A stretch of DNA of 47,283 bases from positions 505,612 through 552,894 of the forward strand of contig BFEA01000419.1 in assembly GCA_003427395.1 (NCBI GenBank), given 5' to 3'. Both the position numbers and the translations under genes were made by a program. This stretch comes from Chara braunii. Its lineage: Eukaryota > Streptophyta > Charophyceae > Charales > Characeae. Position 1 is the first letter of the stretch. Every line of letters starts with the position of its first letter. Of the stretch, positions 10,340 through 20,720 are shown in pieces. A model generated the notes under the pieces. The model searched no databases. It worked only from the letters and a program-made list of their open reading frames with translations, and had not been told where the DNA came from.

Positions 10340-13300
10340 CAAAACGCNGTTAGTCACATGGAATGTTANAGGACTTGGAGATGACAACGGGAGACATAAG
10401 AAAGCANGACTGAAAACATGGTTCCACCAAAAGAATATCCAGGTTGCCTTACTTCAAGAGACAAAGTTGAATGAAAGNAAAATTAGTGAGTTAGGTAATT
10501 GGTGGGGAGGCAAACAATGGTGGGCTCCTGCGNACGGAACAAAGGGNGGGGTAGCAATCCTATTTCATAGGAATTTCGACTNTATAGTTTTAGATTCCTT
10601 CTATGATTCATTAGGGAGATGGGTTTGGGTTAAAGTGCTTATTAATGAGGAAGAGTGNGCCTTCATGTCGATTNACGCACCGGTAGATCGCAAAGAAAGG
10701 NGGGATTTTTTTTCACAAATCCAAGGGTTTATCCCTGACGTAAGTAATTNAATTATAGGAGGGGATTGGAATTCCACGATAGACCCCACGCTAGNCTCCT
10801 CTAGTGGAGAAGGAAATTGGCAAGACTCCAGAAGGTTTAAGGACTTCATTCTCGACCAGGACTTCAAAGACGCATTCANAAGTATATACCTCGATGCAAA
10901 GGAATATACTTGGGTCTNAGCATCCTCTTCGGACACCAATCCGGTAGCTAGGAAGAGGTTAGATTACTGGCTTATCAGGGAGCACAATTGGGATCTCGTT
11001 ATGGATGTCACAATCCACTCGGATCCTTTATCAGACCACACACCAGTAACAATGGAAGTATCCCTAGGAGCCAAAGTGGCCACAGCAAGGGACCTTCCAA
11101 GGATACATGCACAGGTCCTGGATGATCCGGGCGTCAAAACCTGGGTCCAAGAATTCTGGAAGGATTGGGAAGAGGAGAAGTCTGTGTTTGACTCACAGGC
11201 AGAGTGGTATGACGCTGGTATTAGACAGACCACGAAGATGTTGGAATTCTTCAGTTTAGCTAAGGCTAGGGAAAGAAACGCCAAGGAAGCCGAGCTAAGA
11301 AAGAAAGTGGAGAAAGCAGAACAGAGAATGACACAGGAATCTTTCAACTTATCGTATTGGACAGAAGTAAGAGACCGATGTATGAGNCGCTGGGAAGATC
11401 ATCAGATCAAACGGGAAGAAGAATGGCTTAAATACTCTGCAGTCAAGAAGATCCTGCACAACGACAGAATGTCGACNCAGTTTTTTCATAAAGCCACANN
11501 NTGTAAAGGTAGTACTCAGATGANAGAAATCTTCCACCCCTTTGATTCTTCCCTACCACCAGCCAAAGACACAGAGGAGATATGCTCCTACGTTAGGCTC
11601 TTTTATGAAAGACTACTATCAACGGAGAAAACTCCCGNGNAACCCTTGGTTCCACCTGAGGAGGAGGAGAAGNTGTGGGACCCNAACATGAAGAAGATCA
11701 NCTCACCCCAAAGAGACCGACTGGACGAAAAGATCACACTAGAAGAACTCACTGGGGCTATGAACAGCATGNCACTGGGGAAATGCCCAGNCCCTGATGG
11801 TCTTNNTGTGGAATTCTTCAAAAAGTCTTGGGGTATTTTTGGCCCAATACTATTGGAGATTTTCAATAAGGTCATCGAGGGACATACCTTGGGTAAGGAG
11901 ATGATGGAGGGAGCAATCACCTTCATCTATAAAAAGAATGAGAAACGAGATATAAGGAACTACCGGCCCATCACATTACTCAACGTTGGCGGGAAGATAC
12001 TTGCAAAAGTTCTATCTCGTCGCATCTCAGAGCTATTACCTGAATTAGTTCACTCATACCAGTTTGGTTTCATTAAAGGCCGCCTAGTACTAGACAATGT
12101 CATGACCATAACACAGGCCATGGAGATTATAGAAAGCAGGAAATCTACAGAAGTCATTTTACTAATAGATTTTGAGAAGGCCTATGATAGGGTCAACTGG
12201 GATTTTGTGATTCAGGTACTGGAACATAGGGGATTTGGACCGGTTTTCTGCAATTGGGTAAGGAAGCTATACCACGACTCGATTGCATCAGTAGTGGTCA
12301 ATGGTAAGAAATCATCTCCTTTCGTTTTATCAAGGTCTCTCAGACAAGGGTGTCCGCTGGCACCACTCCTCTATGTACTACAACAAGAGGTTCTACTGGA
12401 CCTGATCCGCAATTCTCGAGCCAATGGCCTACAGATCACACCCGACTATCAGCTAAAGTCATCGGCCCTGGCTAAGGATTTGGCAGTAGTATCAGAAAAC
12501 TCTACGCATTCGCTAGAGGCGGTTAAAGAATCACTGGAGTTGTTTAGCAAAGCCTCAAAGGCAAAGGTGAGCTGGGTAAAATCTGTCGCACTCACTAGAG
12601 ACAACACACCGTTAGCAGTAGATCTGGGTATGCAGATCAAGGACAGGGATCACTCAGAACGATTCCTGGGAATAGAAGTTTCGTATGGGAATAATGAGAG
12701 AAAGCAGGGTAGGATCATTGAAGACCGCGTGGTGAACAGACTCACGACGTGGTCCAAAGTATGGTTTGTCTCCCTGTTCGGCCGAGCCATAGTAATAAAC
12801 ACTATGGTCCTCTCTACGATCTGGTACATATTGTCTATCAAACCTATCCCTACGAACACCGAACAACTACTCAGACAGCGGACTGCTACTTACCTCTGGA
12901 AAGGTATGATAGACAACGGTAGAGCCTTACCGAAAGTCGCCTGGTGGAAGATCACTCAGAAAAGGAACGAGGGAGGTCTAGGTCTGCTAGACTCTCTCAG
13001 AACAAGGCTCTGCTGATAAAGTGGATTGTCAGACTCTTGGTTTTGGATACTAACCGCCCCTGGATCAGACTAGCCCAGCAGATTCTCATGGAAGAATGGG
13101 GGTTGTCGGAGCGAGAAAGTGTATGGGCATGTTTGTTCATGAAAGGTTTTTTGAGAATGAGGGTGAAATCTCGGACGTGGGCTCCAATTCTGAAGGCATG
13201 GTGTAATCTGCTCCCTTCTGTCATTCACTGGCCTACGATCGCTGAAGAAGTTCTGTGTCAGAATCTGTTTGATAACTCGGCAATTAGAGGTACCTCAGGC

Positions 13301-14077
13301 AATAGTATTATAATCACAGCTAACTCATTTGGCAAGACTTGGGTATGTAGGGGCATCTTTCAGATAAGACATATTTGGGATACGGAGAATAGAGAGTGGA
13401 AACAAGTATCTGAGATTCAGAGGAAATTGGGCCAACTTCCTAATATGCAAGCTAACTGGAGCCTAATCATAGAGGCCATACCACAGTCATGGAAGTCACT
13501 TCTGTCTTCCAATGGACTGGCCAAAGGTACATGGATCGCTGCAAGGGAAAAAGAAGCCGACATTCATCAAGTCATCGAGGTGCTGCCGATTGACAAATGC
13601 AAAACGGTGTTCTGAAAAATGGATTACAGAGGGAAGCTATCGAAGGGAGAGGACAATCCATCAGAAATCTACAGAGAAGAGTACACCCAAGTTCTGGTCA
13701 AAGAAGAAACGCGAATATTTAACGGCAGGCAACAGTTGGTCCTGACTCTCTGCTTGGAAGGCACTGCCCTATTGCAGACCAAGGTTCATCCCTTAGCCAT
13801 TGGGTGGAAATCTGCTTCAAGAGAAAGGAAGGATGTCCCACTGATTGAGTACCAAGTATAAGTGGGGTACAGGATACAGTCCAAAGCAAGCAGGTTACTC
13901 TACACTGTCAAGGCGAACTGGGACAATTTCGCAGCAGCAGAAGGAATGACGTCTCAACATTTTGAGCTCTGCTGCAACTTTGGTAAATCCCTCAGAGCAC
14001 TTCCGGCTGTCAAACACGCAAGCCTTCTAAATAATCAGGTTGCTTCTTCTTTCCTCCAAGAGAACAGAGAAGACTAG
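10329..14077 (+). pseudogene. LINE ORF2 (APE endonuclease, RT), frameshifted
   Basis: The copying enzyme of LINE B. The APE-type endonuclease lies at residues 1-245 with TWNV.GLG, LLQETKLNE, GGDWNSTID, RKRLDYWL and SDHTPV. The RT follows with YRPITLLN, motif A FEKAYDRVNW (near 12172), motif B RQGCPLAPLL (near 12345) and motif C LAKDLAVV (near 12470). The first of the two catalytic Asp in motif C is Lys, so the RT should be dead. The frame shifts near 12990, has a stop at 13613-13615 and another at about 13859, and the sense frame leaves LINE sequence near 14030 after LPAVKHASLL. The zinc-finger C-terminus is on the other strand (14030-14610). The start overlaps the ORF1 stop. N bases affect 10348-11815. 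Confidence 0.9.
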
Positions 14078-14610
14078 CGAGTTTTGTCTGGGTAGGAATG
14101 GCCCAGCAGAATGGGAGACTCCATTTAGATTTGAAATTGCGAACCTTATACGCTAAACTAGCCTTAGAATTGCAGATTCTACGCCAATCTGCCAGTATAA
14201 TTTCTCTGAGACCCTGAAGCATTAGAAATTGCAGTTTTGGACCTCGAGTGGAAGATGAGCCAAACCTCTGAGAGTTCCTAGCACACCAGAGGATCCACAG
14301 ACCCAGTGCTCTGGCTATCCATGCTGGATATGGAGCTACACAGTCTTTGTGCCTATCCCCTTTGATGAGTGCTTGTCGGTTCCATAGAGTCTCTCCTTCC
14401 TCTCCTTGGTATGCCCTGGACCATATCTTCTTCGACCATTCCCAGAAGGCCCGAGCAACGGGGCATTGCCACCAAATATGATTGATGTCTTCAATAGCCT
14501 TCGGGGAGCATGAGTTGCAGAACAACGATACTCTCATCCCTTTAGTAACACACCATTTGCCAGTAGGAACATTCTTAGCAAGAGACTCAACCCCAAAAAG
14601 ATACCTCAGA
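14030..14610 (-). pseudogene. inverted C-terminal part of LINE B ORF2
   Basis: The minus strand encodes the expected continuation of LINE B ORF2: a segment RYLFGVESLAKNVPTGKW, then a zinc-finger-like CNSCSPKAIEDINHIWWQC and a hydrophobic helix-rich tail (IARALGLWILWCARNSQ), typical of the zf-RVT-type region after LINE RTs. The plus strand stops matching LINE coding sequence at about 14030, and plus-strand 3' UTR resumes after about 14610. So this segment was flipped in place. Confidence 0.75.
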
Positions 14611-15099
14611 TATTCTGGAGAACTTCACTCAGCAGGAATTGGCTTGACAAACTGAACACAGTAGAGTCATTTGGCCATTGTAGTTTCTGCTCTCGGCTGC
14701 ACTTGATGGACTGAGAGAGCTCATTCTTTCCGGATAGGGAGACTCAACTGGACCGTTTTAGGTGGAGGCAATTGCCTTAAGTTTCAGAAACTACAGTAGA
14801 CATCTCCCTCTCACGGGCTACCTTTATTATTTTGACTGAAGTTTTACCTGAGATCTATGCCCCTGGTTCTCTCCAGGATAAGCTAAGCTGAGTAATGCTC
14901 TCAGTACACCGGGTTGAATTGTGAGGACCCCGGCCTCAAATTATTTCATGAAATTTATGAGAGATGGTGTTAAAAAAAAAAAAAAAAAAAAAAATCTTTC
15001 TTCTGCATACAGTTTTATTTTGTTGGTCATCTGCTGAGCGCCCCTCGGATTCAGAATCAGACTCAGAGGTGAGATGGGTCGTCTCAAAATATGCGGAGG
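14611..15099 (+). other. LINE B 3' UTR and flank
   Basis: 14611-14994 reads as the non-coding 3' end of LINE B: GTGAGGACCCCGGCCTCA near 14925, then about 24 A (14971-14994). 14995-15099 is unique flank leading to the U6-like sequence. Confidence 0.55.
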
Positions 15100-15203
15100 G
15101 TCTGTCGGGACATCCGTTAAATTGGAACGATACAGAGAAGGGTAAATTAGCAAATGGCCCCTGCGCAAGGATGACAGGCATAAATTGAGAAACGGTCTAA
15201 ATT
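15100..15203 (+). pseudogene. U6 snRNA-derived retrosequence
   Basis: Strong match to U6, the catalytic spliceosomal RNA. Recognisable blocks are the 5' stem-loop remnant (GTCTGTCGGGACATCC), AATTGGAACGATACAGAGA, GGCCCCTGCGCAAGGATGAC and AAATTGAGAAACGGTCTAAA. Compared with canonical U6 there are about 5 extra bases after ACAGAGAAG and 2 more before ATGGCC, plus point changes in the 5' stem. Instead of a Pol III T run, the copy is followed by an A-rich stretch (15204-15224), which points to LINE-mediated retroposition. No upstream promoter element of a plant U6 gene was seen. Confidence 0.85.
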
Positions 15204-15271
15204 AAAAAAAAGAAAAAAAAAAAACATACGGATGTTGCCACATCAGCATGATGCTAGTCTACCGTCTTCAG

Positions 15272-15364
15272 CCACCCGAATAGAACGCCCGATCATTATA
15301 GCTGTATTTGGCACAACTTTCAGTCCAGATGCAGCGATAATGACTGGGCGTTCTATTCGGGTGG
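15272..15364. mobile_element. foldback element (GAATAGAACGCCC family)
   Basis: A 93-bp near-perfect palindrome: left arm CCACCCGAATAGAACGCCC, right arm its complement, with the ATTATAGCTG block inside. A second copy is at 44037-44106. No clear target duplication. Confidence 0.8.
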
Positions 15365-15430
15365 GTTAAGCCGGTAGCTCTGACTCTGAGGAGTCAGTCT
15401 GCGGGTTGATCTCTTCGGTCTCCTGTCTGA

Positions 15431-15549
15431 GGGCATACTCACACTAGGACTTTTTTACTTATTTCGGGATGGAATTGCGGCCACATGCATCCAGGTGCGG
15501 CCGTATATACGTCACATCCATTTAAGATCGTGCTAGTGTGAGTACGCCC
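15431..15549. mobile_element. MITE, TGA target duplication
   Basis: A 119-bp element, left end GGGCATACTCACACTAG and right end CTAGTGTGAGTACGCCC, flanked by TGA at 15428-15430 and 15550-15552. Same family as 5996-6120. Confidence 0.9.
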
Positions 15550-15665
15550 TGAGAGGGGTGAGGGTTGGCGCACCGGCAACAATTTCAGGAGGAGCCTCTC
15601 CTCAAGCAGCACAGCACTGTAAGGGTGAGCAGCCCAGACTGTGGCTCTTCCTGCTCCAGCACCTG

Positions 15666-15762
15666 GGGCAAGGTCCCACTTGCTCAAATTAGTAGATTTC
15701 GGCCGTTGATCTTCGCTATCTACGGTCAGTATCTCTTAATTCGCGCAGGTGGGACCTAGTCC
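15666..15762. mobile_element. short MITE of the GGTCCCAC family
   Basis: Inverted ends GGGCAAGGTCCCAC and GTGGGACCTAGTCC, flanked by CTG at 15663-15665 and 15763-15765. About 97 bp. Confidence 0.65.
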
Positions 15763-15863
15763 CTGGGCAATTTCTTGGACCCAAGCTTCCTGCCACTCCT
15801 GGGCCTGAACTATGAAGGCTGCATGTGGAGCTGTGCGGGACTGGGGGTAAAAGGACACACTAT

Positions 15864-15985
15864 GGGCCTCCCTGCACTACTCTCCAAATGTGCAAAATGA
15901 GAATGAATCTTCCCCTAGAACATGTAAAAATGCACCGCCGTACTTTTTGTCTGTTGTGCATGTGGAGAGTAGTGCAGCCAGACCC
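15864..15985. mobile_element. MITE with TAT flanks (AATGTGCAAAATGAG family)
   Basis: Inverted ends GGGCCTCCCTGCACTACTC and GAGTAGTGCAGCCAGACCC, with TAT on both sides (15861-15863, 15986-15988). The interior block AAATGTGCAAAATGAGAATG is shared with the elements at 15993 and 43842. Confidence 0.8.
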
Positions 15986-15992
15986 TATCTCT

Positions 15993-16114
15993 GGGCATCG
16001 CCACACCACTTTCGAAATGTGCAAAATGAGAATGAACTTACCGCTAGAAGATGGCCAGGTGCACCCGCCACATTTTTGTCTTTTTCACATTTGGACAGTG
16101 GTGTTGCCAGGCCC
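15993..16114. mobile_element. MITE (AATGTGCAAAATGAG family), second adjacent copy
   Basis: Inverted ends GGGCATCGCCACACCAC and GTGGTGTTGCCAGGCCC. The interior is closely similar to 43842-43972. Flanking bases TCT and TTT do not give an exact duplication, perhaps because the T tract starts at the right edge. Confidence 0.8.
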
Positions 16115-16207
16115 TTTTTCTTTTTTTTTTTGTTTTTTTTTTGTTTTTTTTTGGGAAAAAGTAGGGCTTTTTTTTTTTTTTTTTTTTTTTTTTGGGAAAA
16201 AGTTGGG

Positions 16208-16234
<27 letters not shown>
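16115..16234. repeat. T-rich tract with short tandem unit
   Basis: Long T runs separated by two copies of GGGAAAAAGTWGGG. The right part abuts the 3' end of minus-strand LINE C and probably contains its poly(A) tail. Confidence 0.8.
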
Positions 16235-16239
<5 letters not shown>

Positions 16240-18300
16240 TGCAAAGGGGCCCAGTGGGCTTTCATTATAGGATAACCAAGTTGAGGCCGGGAATCCCTCA
16301 CACATGCCAACCCGGAAAACATATGTTTGACACAGTTCACAAATTGGTCCTCCCTAGGCACCAAAACCACAGACATTGGGAATATCTCTAGGGACAGATA
16401 CGGCCAACATCAGACCGCTGCCCTGTAATTCCGCAATCCTGCAACACCCCAAAAAAAAACCTAAGCCACCAGGGCCCAAAAAGCCACATAAACCAAAATT
16501 AAAAATTAGAGACCAGAACAAAACAAAAACTACAAAACCTATAGCCACCCAGTCGAAACCATGGTTATCGTCAACCTAACTTCTCTAAGCCCTACTGAAG
16601 CCTCTCGTTGTCCTACCTATATGCTCCAACACAGGAAGATTCTACCTTGCCTGTTTAGAATGCAAAAACTACTGTCCTGTCTAATGCGACAGTATGTCTC
16701 CCATCGAGACATTCTCAAGTTGGACCACTCCTTCCACTATCTAATCCCACTGCCTGTCTACTGCGACCCCATACAACCGAGTGTTCAGGTTGGGCCAGGT
16801 ATGACTATTCCTCTTTCCTGCACCCACTGTTTCTCTATAGTTCCTACTCACATTGGAATAACCAACCTTCAATAGCCAATTTGTTATCCTCTGTAACCTG
16901 TGCCAACGTTCCTCTCAGGCACCATGTGTTCTTGAACCAACCTAACCCTGTGTCTATTACCCGTGTGCTGGACTTTCCTTCTCCAATCTGCTGAGATTGC
17001 CTGGCCAAAACTTCTGACTGTGCCGACAAACCATAGCAGTGAGAACAGTGCCCCGTTTAACACCATGCCTCTTCCGAACAACGACAGGTGGGGGGCTTTC
17101 CCCCATGTCACCAGCCTATGTAGAGATTTCTGCAGAAGTAGATCATCCTGGTCTCCATTACACGCAAGGAGTGATATCTAAACTCCTAAAAATCGCTCTG
17201 ATTGATTCTCATTATCCAGCGCATACCCCATTGTACAGACATCGCAAAGGTGGGGGGGAGAAAGAAGGTTGATTTATGCCAATTTACTGCAGCTTCTGAT
17301 AAGTGTGAGTATTTATCCAAACACCCTTTCACTGCCGACAGGGAGGATGTTGAATTCTCTGAGACCACAAAAAGATCATATGCTAACGCTTTTACTTTAC
17401 ATTCCATTGAACCCACTTTCAGGCCATAGATCAGAGGGGACGCTCTAATGTTACTCAGCAACGTTTCCATCTGGATTGCGAACAGTAATGGAGCCAAGGG
17501 ACACCCTTGTCTCAACGATCGAGTGAGTGAGAATTCCTGAGACAATCTCCCATTAACTAATATTGTTGCCGTCGACATTGAATACATAGTGACCACCCAT
17601 TGACAAAAGGAGCTACCAAATCCCATCACATTTAGAGTCGCCATCACATACGACCAATTTAATCGGTCGTATGCTTTCTCCAGGTCCAATAACAGAACTG
17701 ATGTATTCCGATTCTCGTTGTGGACAATCTCCAAAGTCTCGACAGCTGTCATAATATTAGTAAATATTGATCTCCCTTTTATAAAGGCTGCTTGATCTGG
17801 CTGTACAAAATCTGGGAGGTACTTCCCTAATCTCCTCGCTAAAATCTTGGCCAGGATCTTATAGCATACATTCAGTACAAAGACTGGTCTCCAGTTCCTG
17901 ATCTCCGATCTATCTCCTTTTTTAAATAAGATGGAGATGATGCCCCTGCACATGCTTGTGGATAGTGTACCTCCAATTAGGACCTCATTGTAGATCTCTA
18001 CCAGGGCGTCTCCTACTTCGTTCCAGATGGATAGGTACAATTCCACCGGGAGACCATCGTTCCCCGGGGATTTCCCTGCTGCCATAGCTTTCAGTGCATA
18101 CCAGGCCTCTATCGTTGTGATCGGGCGATCCAAGTCCAGTTTACCAGAATTATAAATTCTCACCTTGACATTTAACCAATGATTACTCGTTTGATGCAGA
18201 TTGTTAACCACTGCCACTCCTTGGAGGCGCGGTGTTAGTATGTCTTTGTAGTAGGTGGCTGCATAATCACATATTACCATCGGTTCCTTGGCTCTTGGGC
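16235..18300 (-). mobile_element. LINE C, 5'-truncated
   Basis: A minus-strand L1-like LINE: RT region of ORF2 (18300 to about 17190), a frameshifted continuation to about 16850, and a 3' part with the TGAGGGATTCCCGGCCTCA motif (antisense near 16285) before a poly(A) seen as T runs left of 16234. It begins abruptly at about 18300 next to GC-rich unrelated sequence, as in 5' truncation. Confidence 0.8.
16850..18300 (-). pseudogene. LINE ORF2 remnant (RT)
   Basis: Reverse transcriptase domain of LINE C. Seen in order: CDYAATYYKDIL, GKSPGNDGLPVELY, ILFKKGDRSEIRNWRPV, AAFIKGRSIFTNIMTAVE, motif A LEKAYDRLNW, motif B RQGCPLAPLLF, motif C LAYDLFVVSENS. The first catalytic Asp of motif C is Tyr, so the enzyme should be inactive. 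The frame stops at 17186-17188 and continues in another frame with HLSLFGRGMVLNGALFSLLW (near 17080) and GLGWFKNTW (near 16940). The predicted residues upstream of the LINE similarity (18406-18300) come from flanking DNA. Confidence 0.9.
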
Positions 18301-18440
18301 ATGCCGGTGTCGAGCGCATCGGTCCGGCACCACACGAGGCAGCGCGGGACCCTCTCGGCCACGTCACGCAGGAGTCCGTTTTAAATCCTTCGTCGCAAAT
18401 ATACATGGAGCTTCCGCAAGCCGCTCCGACCGAGTGCGCC
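18300..18440. other. GC-rich flank of LINE C
   Basis: No gene recognised. Continuous with the duplicated block to its right. Confidence 0.4.
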
Positions 18441-18629
18441 AGCCATACCTCTCGCGAGCCCCTACGACAGGATAGGGCCTACGCGAGGCACAACTTACCT
18501 CCACCTTACGGGAGTTGTCACCTCCCTTCGGTGGNAGCCATACCTCTCGCGAGCCCCTACGACAGGATAGGGCCTACGCGAGGCACAACTTACCTCCACC
18601 TTACGGGAGTTGTCACCTCCCTTCGGTGG
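18441..18629 (+). repeat. 95-bp tandem duplication
   Basis: Two apparently identical 94-bp copies (18441-18534 and 18536-18629) starting AGCCATACCTCTCGCGAGCC and ending CCTCCCTTCGGTGG, separated by a single N at 18535. The N at the exact junction leaves open a real duplication or an assembly joint. Confidence 0.9.
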
Positions 18630-20129
18630 GCGTATCCCCGCCGAGCTACCAATCCACAGTACGAAAGCTACTCTGTTGCGACCGCAGAGGTGGACCAGCC
18701 GAGGGCGTTTCTCGTTCGCTGTAGCATAGGGGGTACGCGCGGTAATACGCCTATCGGACCCGCACGCGAACCGACATCTTGGGAAGGCTTAGGTCCCAAG
18801 CACGACTCGTCGTCGGTCGACTAGGACGCATCCCACACACCACGCGCACACCACTTTACGAACACAAAAATAAAACACACACGCGCACACAAATCGAACC
18901 ACGAGGCAACACTCCTAGTCCCTTCAGTAGCCATCCCATAACTTTCCGACGCGGAAATCGGATAGGCGTCGCGCGCGAGACTTAATAGAAAACTGCGCGA
19001 ACACAGGGCTAACTCATACCGACTCGCAGTGCAAGCGTACGCAAGCAGTCGTAATGATGGCGTACTATGTAGTGCCCATAATCAAGCGGTCCCTCGTGGA
19101 TCCGAGTACCGCTTATGACACTCAAGTGTCAGACTCGAAGTGTCGTGAGGGTTTAATCCCTCACGATATTGCACGGCTGAAGGAATAGTCGTGCAGCCGC
19201 CGCGAGACCTCCGGCCTTTGGTCTGAGCATCTCGGTAAGCAAGGCAAATAGGCTTTGCACGGGGGTAGATTCCTTCCCTGCAGAGTCTAGGGTTTGGGAT
19301 GTTCTGGACAAGGACCTTGAATCCCGGCCCAGGACCAACGTCCGACTATAAAATTCTCTAAAAAGCAAAGGATAACAGAGGGTCTTCCTTTTCTCTCAAG
19401 CCATAATCTGGTCAACCCTTGCGCACGATCACAGTAAGCCGTGCGCATACCCAAGGCACATATCAGTATATACATAAGGCTTATTTATGTAGGACGAACA
19501 CTTCTCACAGTCACAGTGGGACTCCTCTCAGCCATATACATGTGTAATCGCATGCAGTCACATCCGGAGTCTGAACCACAACCATATCTGCAATCACATC
19601 AAAGATCCAACAAAAGTCCACGCACTACACGGGGTCAGCTTCAACCATTCTCTGTGCTCACACCCCTTGCTTTTAGCCATACAAGCCTCACTCTTGTACA
19701 ACTCCTCAAAATAAAATACTCAGTATTTTTCCTTACATGACCATTCAAAATAAAGCCCCGGTGAAAACACAACAAAACAGTTCAAATCACAAGGCTAAAG
19801 CCTTTAGGTTGAGTGGCTTAAACCACGAATCGGCAACCGACCTGTTATCAGTGATAACAGAAGATGATCCTTATAGGATCAAGCTGAACTAACCCAGGTC
19901 CTGAATCGAGTGTCCAAGAAAGACATGTACCATAAGACAGGTCAACGCCTAAGCTAAATCATCAGCATATAGGGGATGAACCTCCATAGCACATTCTCAC
20001 TCAAAGTTATCTGCCAACTAAGTCTAAACCTATCTCTACGCTAGTGCCCAAAGCAAAGGTAGAGTAATGGCAGAATCTCCCCCATTCAGGGTGGATCGCC
20101 AGAATCGCCACCTGTCAAAATATAATCTA
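18630..20129. other. non-coding stretch with hairpins
   Basis: No gene recognised. Contains clear hairpins at about 19143-19165 (CGTGAGGG/CCCTCACG) and 19171-19194 (GCACG/CGTGC), and CA/CG-rich sequence near 18830-18890. It may be an LTR or the untranslated part of an unidentified element; no tRNA primer site or polyprotein supports that. Confidence 0.5.
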
Positions 20130-20445
20130 TCTCCTCTAAATCAAGAAAATTTCGGTAGCGCTTCCCGTAGGAAAAATGTTTTTTCAAAATTTATACCAGC
20201 CCAAATATGAAAACAGAAGTCCAATTTTGTCTAACTCCCTGAATTAGCAGAAATTTGGACAGCACTCCCTTTAGAAAAGGAGACCTTCCAGATTTTTACT
20301 AACCCATATATGAACTTTAGACAAGTTGAACTTTGGAAAGCCAAAGATTAACTAACTCCCTTGATTTGTAGAAATTTCGGCAGCGCTTCCCGTAAAGAAA
20401 GTAGCTTGTCAAAATTTATACAAGACCAAGTACAACAAAAGATCC
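20130..20445 (+). repeat. three degenerate tandem units
   Basis: Three units of about 104-120 bp, each with AAATTTCGGCAGCGCTTCCC or a close variant (starting near 20146, 20250 and 20370), then a T-rich part and an ACTAACTCCC-like link. Units differ by many substitutions. Confidence 0.7.
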
Positions 20446-20720
20446 CAGAAAATGCGAGAATTGATCTAAGTAAAATAAAGTTAGCCCAGAAAATACAGGA
20501 GTTGAGACTAAGTCCTATCGCTCTAGCACGTGGCGAGCCTCTAAAACAACTACCTGTCAAGCTGAAACTCAGACTAAGTAGTAGCCTCACTCAGTCTCAT
20601 GCAGGCCAAGCCACAAAGGTAAGTACTCTCACCATCCTAAGTCAACCTGAACAAACAATAGTTCATGATCTTTCAATGATTTACCCTTTTATACCCAGAT
20701 TACATAAGGCATAAGGTTGG

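Larger units (their letters stand above)
7078..14994 (+). mobile_element. LINE B, near full-length non-LTR retrotransposon
   Basis: An L1-like element with a presumed 5' UTR (about 7078-7936), ORF1 (7937-10339), an overlapping ORF2 (from 10329), a 3' UTR with the GTGAGGACCCCGGCCTCA motif and about 24 A ending near 14994. The segment of about 14030-14610, coding for the ORF2 C-terminus, is inverted relative to the rest. The 5' boundary is a guess; the 3' poly(A) is clear. It is inactive: one stop in ORF1, frameshifts in ORF2, and a catalytic Asp replaced. Many single N bases lie in 10027-11815. Confidence 0.85.

Noticed and set aside
18300-19200. Possible rDNA spacer or LTR
   Set aside because: No 5S, 5.8S, 18S or 28S block, no tRNA primer-binding site and no second repeat copy in the window.
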